DNA of 5,573 bases from Nanobdellota archaeon (GCA_018812465.1 JAHJCS010000089.1:1-5573); one strand, 5' to 3'; positions 1 to 5,573 are shown, counted from the stretch's first letter. The notes: generated by a model from the sequence alone, not told the origin. Program-made: numbers and translations.

Positions 1-48
1 ACTGTGATAAATGTCTATCTTCTGGTCAATAGAAAAAAGGACAAATAA
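1..48 (+). CDS. Possible C-terminal end of an upstream membrane protein (partial)
   Basis: Frame 1 is open from the window edge to a TAA at 46-48 and encodes 15 residues, TVINVYLLVNRKKDK. A hydrophobic stretch followed by a short basic tail is what the cytoplasmic end of a C-terminally anchored membrane protein looks like, and the 1970-2824 gene ends in a similar way (leucine-rich segment then RKKEKSHKR). Frame 3 is also open until a TAG at 28-30, so the frame is not certain. Fifteen codons are too few to name a family. If real, this gene would end about 77 nt before the next start, and its stop lies just before the promoter-like region. Confidence 0.3.
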   Translation, partial: TVINVYLLVNRKKDK

Positions 49-68
49 ACCCCTGAGAATATGGGTGT

Positions 69-79
69 GTTTATATAAC
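69..79 (+). promoter_or_regulatory. Upstream TATA-like box of the 126 gene
   Basis: The sequence GTTTATATAAC fits the archaeal TATA consensus well. With the usual 25-27 nt distance from box centre to transcription start, RNA would begin near 100 and carry a leader of about 25 nt. That leader has no clear Shine-Dalgarno motif. A second box closer to the gene (92-103) gives a start at the ATG itself, so this one may be alternative or accidental in AT-rich DNA. Confidence 0.35.
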
Positions 80-91
80 CTAAAACAAAGA

Positions 92-103
92 AAAATATAT
101 AAA
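92..103 (+). promoter_or_regulatory. Proximal TATA-like box placed for a leaderless transcript
   Basis: AAATATATAAAT lies in an AT-rich stretch with the purine-rich, BRE-like run AAAGAAA just upstream. Its centre is about 28 nt before the ATG at 126, so transcription would start at or within 1-3 nt of the start codon and give a leaderless mRNA. This agrees with the lack of a Shine-Dalgarno motif in the bases before 126. Leaderless first genes are common in many archaea. The call rests on base pattern and spacing only. Confidence 0.45.
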
Positions 104-125
104 TGGGCCAGATAGTTCTTTATTT

Positions 126-569
126 ATGAAGAAAAAAAGAGCAGAAAAGACTAAGAAAGCAGTTCTTCTTATGTTAATAGCTGTTATACTGGGTTTTACA
201 GCTGCTATGATGGTTTATTCATTCTATTATGTGGACAAAGTAGAGGTTTATGATATGAAAGTAGAAGTTGGTGATCGCGCAGGTTTTGATGTTGACAACA
301 AGACTCTTGCATTTGGCATTGTAATACCAGAATCTACAAGCAGTACAAGATATTTCTCTCTTGATAACAATGAAAATTATCCTGTAAAGGTAGAATTCAA
401 GACAAGAGGGGATATGGCAAAATGGGTAAGCCTGAATCAGGCTGCTTTTATCATGGAACCTGGTACAAATATGACAATACCAGTTTCTGTAAGTGTACCT
501 TATGGGACAAAAACAGGCAATTACACAGGCAGCATAAAAGCAGTGTTCAAGAAATACAAACTGATATGA
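126..569 (+). CDS. Signal-anchored protein with one extracellular Ig-like domain
   Basis: The protein has 147 residues. A very basic N-terminus (MKKKRAEKTKK) is followed by one hydrophobic segment at about residues 12-34, which predicts an N-in, C-out signal anchor without a cleavage site. The remaining 110 or so residues are outside the cell and look like a small beta sandwich: an opening VEVGDRAGFDVD strand, a middle part with YFSLDNNENYPVKVEF, and a closing PGTNMTIPVSVSVPYGTKTGNYTG. The pattern of asparagine-rich 'normal tissue' strands, a PG turn and a final GNYTG strand resembles NEW3-like Ig folds and small proteins that recur in DPANN genomes; this match is from memory of the family style. 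Three N-x-S/T sequons occur (NKT, NMT, NYT). No cysteines or catalytic motif are seen. The ATG has no Shine-Dalgarno site and sits about 28 nt after a TATA-like box. The next gene starts 39 nt after its TGA. Function is unknown; an envelope structural or accessory role is inferred. Confidence 0.85.
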   Translation: MKKKRAEKTKKAVLLMLIAVILGFTAAMMVYSFYYVDKVEVYDMKVEVGDRAGFDVDNKTLAFGIVIPESTSSTRYFSLDNNENYPVKVEFKTRGDMAKWVSLNQAAFIMEPGTNMTIPVSVSVPYGTKTGNYTGSIKAVFKKYKLI

Positions 570-608
570 TAAACTTATCCAGGAAATATCTGGGATATAC
601 CAATAAAA

Positions 609-1877
609 ATGAAGAATGTCTCAAACAACAGGATTGCTGTCTTTGCAGGATTTGTTGTTCTGCTCACTCTTTTTGTGAACAGTTATGCTGTGACCCGGAT
701 AGGAATAACTACAGGAGCAGCAGTTGTCAACCAAGGTATGGTCAGCATATGCTTAAACAGGCCTCCATACATAAACTATTCCTGCTCAGGAAACGCTGTT
801 GTGGGCCAGCAATACATATGTGATTTGGATGCATACCTAAATCCAGGAGAGTATGTCAATTTCTCTGATGATACTGGCCTATTTGAGATAAACAGGACAA
901 CTGGCCTGATAAATTTCACTCCGGACACAGGGGATCTTGGTTTCCATGTGATAAACATCACTGCTGTTGAGAACAGTTCATGCTCAAACAACATCAATTC
1001 CACCATTTTCACCCTGAACATCACATCAGAGGAACTGCTGGTGACATACCTGAACATAACAAAAGAAGGGGGGCACGGAGCGATGCTCAACTGGACTAAT
1101 ATCACCTGGGCAGAGAACTACACTGTGTACTACAGCGACAACATATCAGTGATGAGGAATCTTGTCTACAATGACATGACTGCAGTTGAAGGCATTGAAA
1201 CCCTTTTCTGGAATGACACATCAGCGCACAATGCCACCAGAAGATATTACAGGATAATGGCAGTGAACACAACAGAGAAGATCAGTGCAGAGACAGTCGG
1301 CAAGTTTGACCTGCGTTTCATAGCTAACGCAGACGGAAGCCTTGGAAGGAACCTGTTCTCCATACCTTTCAACAAGACCTATTATGCAAACCCTTTCCTG
1401 CATGACAGCCTGCTCTGCAATTACTCAGCCACACTAACCAGGCTTAATAGGGATGATGAGAACTATGAGAACTATGAGAGCCACAGCTGCTCAAGCGGAG
1501 CCTACAACAACTACTCAATGGGCTTAGGAGACGGGTTCTTCATGTACTTGAATACGACATATAATTACACGGTAGTAGGCCCGGTCTCAGACCAGAATCT
1601 GACACTGATATTTGTATCCAATGTGGATGGAAGCCTTGGAAGGAACCTGTTCGGACTGCATCTGCCTCAAGAGACCCAGTATGCTGATCCTTTCCTGATA
1701 GAAAGCACATTATGCTCATATTCAGCCACACTAACCAGGCTTAACAGGTATGATGAGAACTATGAGAACTATGAGAGCCACAGCTGCTCAAGCGGTTCAT
1801 ACAACAACTACTCGATGCTTCCAGGATATGGATTCTTCATGTATGTGGACACAACAGAGAGTGTAGAGATTCCATAG
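609..1877 (+). CDS. Secreted glycoprotein: cadherin-like, FN3-like and two degenerate WNLIS-type repeats
   Basis: The product has 422 residues. A signal peptide covers about 1-27 (cleavage after NSYA). Residues 48-142 resemble archaeal cadherin-like/He_PIG domains: CLNRPP, a second cysteine in NYSC, YICDLDA, FSDDTGLFEINRTTGLINFTP and NITAVENSSCSN. Residues 144-236 look fibronectin III-like (MLNWTNITWAENYTVYY at 159, RYYRIMAVN, ending TVGKF at 229-233). Residues 237-334 and 335-422 are two repeats, each starting F[IV][AS]N[AV]DGSLGRNLF, carrying two cysteines 24 residues apart (C270/C294 and C369/C393), and ending GDGFFMY or GYGFFMY. They resemble the C-terminal module of the 2828 gene with the tryptophan of WNLIS replaced by arginine. 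About 23 sequons lie in the mature part. There is no C-terminal membrane segment or sorting motif, so attachment would need a partner. The gene follows the 126 gene by 39 nt, and no good Shine-Dalgarno motif lies next to the ATG. A surface or adhesive role is inferred. Confidence 0.85.
   Translation: MKNVSNNRIAVFAGFVVLLTLFVNSYAVTRIGITTGAAVVNQGMVSICLNRPPYINYSCSGNAVVGQQYICDLDAYLNPGEYVNFSDDTGLFEINRTTGLINFTPDTGDLGFHVINITAVENSSCSNNINSTIFTLNITSEELLVTYLNITKEGGHGAMLNWTNITWAENYTVYYSDNISVMRNLVYNDMTAVEGIETLFWNDTSAHNATRRYYRIMAVNTTEKISAETVGKFDLRFIANADGSLGRNLFSIPFNKTYYANPFLHDSLLCNYSATLTRLNRDDENYENYESHSCSSGAYNNYSMGLGDGFFMYLNTTYNYTVVGPVSDQNLTLIFVSNVDGSLGRNLFGLHLPQETQYADPFLIESTLCSYSATLTRLNRYDENYENYESHSCSSGSYNNYSMLPGYGFFMYVDTTESVEIP
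1425..1498 (+). repeat. Direct repeat copy 1 inside the 609 gene
   Basis: This 74-bp block matches 1722-1795 at 72 of 74 positions; the differences are T/C at 1450 region (AAT/AAC, silent) and G/T in the next codon pair (GAT/TAT, Asp to Tyr). It encodes the core of the first C-terminal repeat, from SATLTRLNR to HSCSSG. Matching continues less perfectly to 1516 (87 of 92 overall). Sequence on both sides of the block is much more diverged between the repeats. Confidence 0.95.
1722..1795 (+). repeat. Direct repeat copy 2 inside the 609 gene
   Basis: This is the partner of the block at 1425-1498, offset by 297 bp (99 codons). A shorter exact match of 24 bp also links the two repeat starts (1335-1358 and 1629-1652), but at an offset of 294 bp, so one codon has been gained or lost between the two matched parts. 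Confidence 0.95.
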
Positions 1878-1923
1878 GCGATAATACAGGATATAGCATA
1901 TGCCGGTAAGATATAATGGAAAG

Positions 1924-1932
1924 AATTATAAA
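1924..1932 (+). promoter_or_regulatory. TATA-like box of the 1970 gene cluster
   Basis: AATTATAAA is preceded by the purine run GGAAAG (a BRE-like context). Transcription would start near 1953-1956, giving a leader of about 15 nt that includes the GAGG Shine-Dalgarno site. It lies in the 92-nt gap at 1878-1969, the longest complete intergenic gap here, which suggests the 1970, 2828 and 5388 genes form their own transcription unit. Other AT-rich strings nearby could serve instead. Confidence 0.45.
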
Positions 1933-1958
1933 GAAAAACTTATGATTATAGCATAAAA

Positions 1959-1963
1959 AGAGG
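1959..1963 (+). promoter_or_regulatory. Shine-Dalgarno site of the 1970 gene
   Basis: AGAGG lies 6 nt before the ATG at 1970. The GAGG core and 6-nt spacing are the same as those before the GTG at 2828, which supports both start choices. Confidence 0.7.
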
Positions 1964-1969
1964 CCGAAA

Positions 1970-2824
1970 ATGAGAAAAACAATTATACTGATGCTATCCT
2001 TGATGATATTCTCTTTAGTCTCCATTTCAGGTGTTCTTGCGATTGAAAAGCCGATTGAAGGGTATATCTATGAGAATGGAAAGCCTCTTGCAGATGAAAA
2101 AGTGAAGATATATTTCTCAAAAGAAGATGTCACATGCCTGACATACCCCACCATATTCACGGATGAAAGAGGATATTTCATCACAAACCTTGCAAACCTG
2201 AGGATAATGGGCAACAATTATCCGTGCGATGACAGATGGAAAAAAGGGGATTTTCTTGGGGTGGTAGCAAAAGGCCTGTTTGCGGAACTTCCTGAAGGAG
2301 GCAATCCAGTGATTGATTCAGAATCAGGAGCATCCATGATGATACCAAAGCTGGAGTTGACACAGAAAAGATTTGAGCCCATGTACAGTGAACTGAGCAT
2401 AGGTAAGGTAAAGATAATATCCATCGATCATGATATTCTCTGGAGTCATAACCATCTTGGATTCATAGCAGATATCTATAACCCGAACAATGTGGCAGTT
2501 AATGGCATGAAACTTGAGGTCAAGTTATATGACATCAAAGGAACAGAGATTGGAAGGGCTTATGCTGAATTCAGCATTGAATCCCTTGAGCAGAAGACTG
2601 TTTATCCAGACTCAATAAATATCTCTGAGATAGGCGATGGGGAATACACATACAATGTCATGCTCTACACAGACAATGAGATACACCAGAAGGTCACAGG
2701 CAAACGCCTTGCCATAAAGAGGCCTTCAAGCATCACAGCTCAGACATTTGTTCTGGTGCTGATGGCTGTGGCGATAATATTACTTTTGCTTTTGAGAAAA
2801 AAAGAGAAGAGCCATAAGAGGTAG
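1970..2824 (+). CDS. Type I membrane-anchored surface protein with carboxypeptidase-regulatory-like and LEA14/FxLYD-like domains
   Basis: The product has 284 residues. A signal peptide covers about 1-24 (cleavage after GVLA). Residues 28-130 start as a carboxypeptidase-regulatory-like Ig domain (IEGYIYENGKPLADEKVKIYF) and contain C56, the block GYFITNLANLR at 68-78, C86 in CDDRWKKGD and SESGA at 117-121. All of these recur in the same order near the N-terminus of the 2828 product. Residues about 135-250 look like a second beta sandwich of LEA14/FxLYD style (IADIYNPNNVAVNGMKLEV, then VKLYDIKGTEIGRA). A hydrophobic segment at about 256-275 and the basic tail RKKEKSHKR anchor the C-terminus in the membrane with the body outside. 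Only one sequon (NIS) is present, unlike its neighbours. A GAGG site 6 nt upstream supports the ATG. The next gene starts 3 nt after its stop. A likely role is a membrane anchor or receptor for secreted partners (inference). Confidence 0.87.
   Translation: MRKTIILMLSLMIFSLVSISGVLAIEKPIEGYIYENGKPLADEKVKIYFSKEDVTCLTYPTIFTDERGYFITNLANLRIMGNNYPCDDRWKKGDFLGVVAKGLFAELPEGGNPVIDSESGASMMIPKLELTQKRFEPMYSELSIGKVKIISIDHDILWSHNHLGFIADIYNPNNVAVNGMKLEVKLYDIKGTEIGRAYAEFSIESLEQKTVYPDSINISEIGDGEYTYNVMLYTDNEIHQKVTGKRLAIKRPSSITAQTFVLVLMAVAIILLLLLRKKEKSHKR
2171..2199 (+). repeat. 29-bp identical block shared with the 2828 gene (copy 1)
   Basis: These 29 bases are identical to 3038-3066 and encode GYFITNLAN plus most of the next leucine codon, in the same frame in both genes. 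Flanking DNA is clearly diverged. The block marks paralogous N-terminal domains in neighbouring genes. Confidence 0.95.
2817..2821 (+). promoter_or_regulatory. Shine-Dalgarno site inside the end of the 1970 gene
   Basis: AGAGG overlaps the last codons (AAG AGG) of the 1970 gene and lies 6 nt before the GTG at 2828. Its position within coding sequence just before the stop suggests translational coupling of the two genes. It also decides the GTG start, since no ATG is available at this point. Confidence 0.7.
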
Positions 2825-2827
2825 ATT

Positions 2828-5386
2828 GTGAAGAATAACAGAATATGGCTGATTTATGTATTTCTTTTGCTACTTCTAGTTCCATCTTCATTAGCTGGCT
2901 CAAAGACAAAGGGTGTTGAGGGATATGTTGAGCTGCCTAATGGAAGCATAGCCTACAATGCGACTGTAGTCGTCCATCTCATAACAGATGACAGCACCCC
3001 ATGCACAACATTTCCCGCTGTACAGACAGATTCATCAGGATATTTCATCACAAACCTTGCAAACCTAAGGAAAGACAGCGATGGGGTGACTGACTGCGGT
3101 GATGACTGGCACCTAGGGGATGATGTATGGGCAGACGCAGATGGAAGCACAGTTGTTCCAATACCATTCTCCAGAGGAAACTCAACAGTATCGCAGGTTC
3201 CGAGCGAATCAGGAGCTACATTCAGGCTGTCAAACGCAAGCCTGCAGAACACTCCCCCAGAGATTTCATCTGTCTCAGCAGCACCTGCAGTTATGAGCGG
3301 AGGCAACACAACAAAAATCACTGCAACTGGCCAGACAGACCTCAACAGAGATAACATCTCCCTTGTTTGCGCTGTTGACACCACCAATACAATAACCCCC
3401 ACATTGGCAAACAATGTGTGCGGAGGCAACTGGAGGAACATCACATACCCATACTCAACAGAGCTGAACTGCACATACACCGGACCTACTGGAGTGGATG
3501 ATGTATACTATGCAAGATGCAGGCTTTTTGACTACCAGAACTACTCAAGCCCGATAAGAAGCACAAGCTTCATCATTGATGACACAGGACCTCAGACATA
3601 TGACAACTATGGAAACAACAACACATGGGTGAACTCTGACCAGACAATAACAATAACACCTGACTGCGGATCTACAGCATGCAACTGGACATATTACTGC
3701 AATACAAGTGACTTATGCACGCCAAGCATAAACTACTCTTCTCCTGTCACATTCTCCCTTGAGAACCTGAGCTACCTGAGATACCACTCAGAGGACCTCT
3801 TCTACAGGACACAGGACATTGTGTCATACATAATCAATATTGACAAAGGAGCGCCGATAATAGAAAATGCATCAGTTACAATAGAGAATGGCTCAATATT
3901 CACCAACTCAACAACGATCAAATTCAACTGGTCAGGGTTCGCTGACAACCTCTCTGGAATAAACGGGTATTATTACAGCTTCAGCAACAATCAGGGAACA
4001 GCATCAGGTACATATGATGCCTCATCTCCCGGGCAGCTTTCTGGATCACACCAGGGAAACATAAGCGTGTTTGTATGGGCAGTAGATAATGCAGGAAATA
4101 TAGGCCTGTCTGTGGATGACTCGATAACTGTGGATTCTGAGTCACCATCAATAGGCAATGTAGTGAGCAATACAGTCAACCAGACCTCAACCCTCAATAT
4201 AACAGTGAATGCAACAATAAATGACTCTGTCACAGGCATAAACAGGACACCGACTGTTGAATACAGATATGGTAATGGTGCATGGACCGGCCCTCTCAAC
4301 ATGACTCTGGTTGCAGGCAATGAATCTTATTCTAACTACACATTCAATATACCTCCTCCCGGCACTGATTGGGTGGCATACAGGGGACAGCTGATCTATT
4401 GGAACATCACTGCAGTGGATGACTTAGGCAATACAAGAGAGATACAGTACAACACAACTGTAGTCTCAATAAATCTGCTCACTTTCCATGTAAGGGACAG
4501 GATACTGAATATATCTTTGGATGGTGTGACAATCACAGGAAACGGCACGCAGTGCACCGGTGGATGCACCCTAAATGAAACATACAATATATCAGAACTC
4601 AATGGAGGATATTCATTCTCAATAACTAAGCCAGGATTCTCATCAAACACAACCAAGGTCAATGTCAATTCGCAGGATTATATCTTTGATATCTACCTTG
4701 ATGATACTCAGGCCCCGACTGTCAGTTTCCTGAATTATTCTCTCTATACATACAATGCGACATATTATGCAAAAATATACGCAAGCATAACAGACAACCT
4801 AAACCTAGATGCAAAGAGGCTCAGCTATACTATCAGCCAGTATTTCTCTGAATCAGGAACAGTGAACATGACATATGTTGACGGGAATACTTATCTGGCT
4901 CAGATAGGGCCTTACAATGATTCTGCATTCATCTCATCACAGATAATAGCTAATGATAGCTACAGCCTGACAAGGACTCTTACGCTTGATGATGTCTGGT
5001 ACGTGTTTGTCAATGGAAGCTCAGCAACATATAATACAGGTGATGATGAGCTTGTGCTGTCAGCTGGATGGAATCTTATATCCATACCTTTCCTGAATAA
5101 TCATTCAGTGAACAAGGTCCTTGAACAGCTAAGCAATGGCAACTGGGGATGCGGAAGGGATGGAATAATACCTGTGCAGTGCAATGAATCTGCAGGAGAT
5201 TATATTGGGAACTTCACAAAGATAATGTCATACAATACAACCAGCAGTTCATGGGAAACATTCAATCCAACAGACCAGTATCTTGCGATGTCCAATCAGG
5301 AGATAAAGACTCTTGACCCAAAAAGAGGTTACTGGATTAAGATGACAGCAGCGCAGGACCTGATATTAGACCTGAAGTTTGATTAA
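2828..5386 (+). CDS. Large secreted multidomain Ig-like glycoprotein with C-terminal WNLIS/GYW module
   Basis: The product has 852 residues and starts at GTG. A signal peptide covers 1-23 (cleavage after SSLA). Domains, with boundaries estimated by eye: 29-137 carboxypeptidase-regulatory-like, with C59, GYFITNLANLR at 71-81, C90 in DCGDDW and SESGA at 126-130, as in the 1970 gene; 141-250 a cysteine-bearing Ig-like domain; 251-339 Ig-like, with four clustered cysteines (DCGSTAC, YYC, LC); 340-436 Ig-like, with VWAVDNAGN; 437-549 Ig-like, with ITAVDDLGN; 550-626 a PEGA-like or carboxypeptidase-regulatory-like domain (GGYSFSITKPGF); 627-735 Ig-like; 742-852 a module with AGWNLISIPF at 746-755 and RGYWIKM at 833-839. 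Such modules end many DPANN surface proteins. About 45 sequons occur. There is no C-terminal membrane segment, sorting motif or catalytic motif. It lies 3 nt after the previous stop and 1 nt before the next start. An adhesin, surface-layer or cell-contact role is inferred. Confidence 0.88.
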   Translation: MKNNRIWLIYVFLLLLLVPSSLAGSKTKGVEGYVELPNGSIAYNATVVVHLITDDSTPCTTFPAVQTDSSGYFITNLANLRKDSDGVTDCGDDWHLGDDVWADADGSTVVPIPFSRGNSTVSQVPSESGATFRLSNASLQNTPPEISSVSAAPAVMSGGNTTKITATGQTDLNRDNISLVCAVDTTNTITPTLANNVCGGNWRNITYPYSTELNCTYTGPTGVDDVYYARCRLFDYQNYSSPIRSTSFIIDDTGPQTYDNYGNNNTWVNSDQTITITPDCGSTACNWTYYCNTSDLCTPSINYSSPVTFSLENLSYLRYHSEDLFYRTQDIVSYIINIDKGAPIIENASVTIENGSIFTNSTTIKFNWSGFADNLSGINGYYYSFSNNQGTASGTYDASSPGQLSGSHQGNISVFVWAVDNAGNIGLSVDDSITVDSESPSIGNVVSNTVNQTSTLNITVNATINDSVTGINRTPTVEYRYGNGAWTGPLNMTLVAGNESYSNYTFNIPPPGTDWVAYRGQLIYWNITAVDDLGNTREIQYNTTVVSINLLTFHVRDRILNISLDGVTITGNGTQCTGGCTLNETYNISELNGGYSFSITKPGFSSNTTKVNVNSQDYIFDIYLDDTQAPTVSFLNYSLYTYNATYYAKIYASITDNLNLDAKRLSYTISQYFSESGTVNMTYVDGNTYLAQIGPYNDSAFISSQIIANDSYSLTRTLTLDDVWYVFVNGSSATYNTGDDELVLSAGWNLISIPFLNNHSVNKVLEQLSNGNWGCGRDGIIPVQCNESAGDYIGNFTKIMSYNTTSSSWETFNPTDQYLAMSNQEIKTLDPKRGYWIKMTAAQDLILDLKFD
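3038..3066 (+). repeat. 29-bp identical block shared with the 1970 gene (copy 2)
   Basis: This is the partner of 2171-2199, 867 bp downstream and in the matching reading frame. Over the same domain the two proteins otherwise share only scattered positions (the two cysteines, DxW-x-x-GD and SESGA). Confidence 0.95.
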
Positions 5387-5387
5387 T

Positions 5388-5573
5388 ATGGCAACAAAAA
5401 AGATAAGGATATTAATTATGGCCAGTATGATTATCACACTATTTGCATTACTGGTCCATGCAGATAATCCACCTCAGAGAACCACTGATTTCAGGGGATT
5501 TGCGTATCTGGACGGATCTCCAGTACCTGACGGCGCTGTGGTGAGCATCTGGGCCAATGACGGAAGCCTGAAG
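5388..5573 (+). CDS. N-terminal part of a third exported protein with a carboxypeptidase-regulatory-like start (partial)
   Basis: Sixty-two codons are visible before the window ends and the frame stays open. The protein begins MATKKIRIL and has a hydrophobic signal sequence to about residue 25, with likely cleavage after LVHA. The mature part continues with a short polar linker, then FRGFAYLDGSPVPDGAVV and SIWANDGSL, which has the G-x-[VA]-Y-x-[ND]-G-x-P-x-x-[DG] pattern of carboxypeptidase-regulatory-like or related Ig-like domains, as at the start of the 1970 and 2828 products. The diagnostic GYFITNLANLR part, if present, would lie beyond the window. Only 1 nt separates the ATG from the previous TAA and no Shine-Dalgarno motif is evident, so translation probably depends on reinitiation after the 2828 gene. 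The product is probably another surface subunit of the same operon. Confidence 0.8.
   Translation, partial: MATKKIRILIMASMIITLFALLVHADNPPQRTTDFRGFAYLDGSPVPDGAVVSIWANDGSLK

Noticed and set aside
46..73. Imperfect hairpin: TAAAC/GTTTA outer stem, 3-nt bulge, CCC/GGG inner stem, 9-nt loop
   Set aside because: Short, bulged and AT-rich, with no following T-tract, so not a convincing terminator; it also overlaps the upstream TATA-like box.
422..823. 133-codon open frame on the + strand, rich in cysteine
   Set aside because: It straddles the end of the 126 gene and start of the 609 gene in another frame, has no signal or family pattern, and conflicts with two well-supported exported proteins.
1425..1795. 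Possibility that the near-identical repeats are a mobile element or CRISPR-like array
   Set aside because: Only two copies, in frame within one protein-coding repeat with a 99-codon period; no inverted ends, target duplication or regular spacers.
2953..3480. 175-codon open frame on the - strand
   Set aside because: Antisense to the well-supported 2828 gene; its composition mirrors that gene's Ser/Thr/Asn-rich codons and no domain, start site or promoter is seen.
3991..4668. Two antisense open frames of 109 and 90 codons
   Set aside because: Shadows of the 2828 coding frame without recognisable protein features.
5063..5386. C-terminal module of the 2828 product as a cell-wall sorting or archaeosortase signal
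   Set aside because: There is no PGF- or LPXTG-like motif, no hydrophobic segment and no basic tail; the protein ends in LILDLKFD.

Overview
The window looks archaeal, most probably from a DPANN-type lineage such as Woesearchaeota or Pacearchaeota; that placement is inferred from protein style only. Visible reasons: AT-rich TATA-like boxes about 26-30 nt before start codons, one apparently leaderless gene next to genes with GAGG Shine-Dalgarno sites, Arg codons mostly AGA/AGG, a standard genetic code, and exported proteins crowded with N-x-S/T sequons and built from Ig-like, fibronectin-like and WNLIS/GYW modules common in DPANN cell-surface proteins. No rRNA, tRNA, CRISPR, insertion sequence, polymerase or other taxonomic marker is present.

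Layout, all on the + strand. Bases 1-48 may be the tail of an upstream membrane protein. Bases 49-125 hold two candidate TATA boxes. Next come a small signal-anchored Ig-like protein (126-569) and a secreted glycoprotein (609-1877) with a cadherin-like domain, a fibronectin III-like domain and two C-terminal repeats. A 92-nt gap with a promoter and Shine-Dalgarno site follows (1878-1969). Then comes a tight three-gene run: a membrane-anchored protein (1970-2824), a large secreted multidomain glycoprotein (2828-5386, GTG start 3 nt after the previous stop) and the start of a third exported protein (5388 to the window edge, 1 nt after the previous stop). No gap exceeds 300 bases and the minus strand shows no credible gene.

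How they may work together: all five complete or partial genes encode exported proteins, and modules are shared between neighbours. The 1970 and 2828 genes share a distinctive N-terminal domain (a GYFITNLANLR block, two cysteines about 30 residues apart, an SESGA motif) including 29 identical bases; the 5388 gene begins with a related-looking domain. The 609 and 2828 genes share a C-terminal module (NLxSIPF near its start, G-[YF]-[WF] near its end), duplicated and altered in the 609 gene. Only the 126 and 1970 products carry a visible membrane segment; the two large glycoproteins do not. The simplest inference is a locus for a surface layer, adhesin or cell-contact structure, with anchored subunits holding heavily glycosylated ones. 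No enzyme is visible and the function is unknown.
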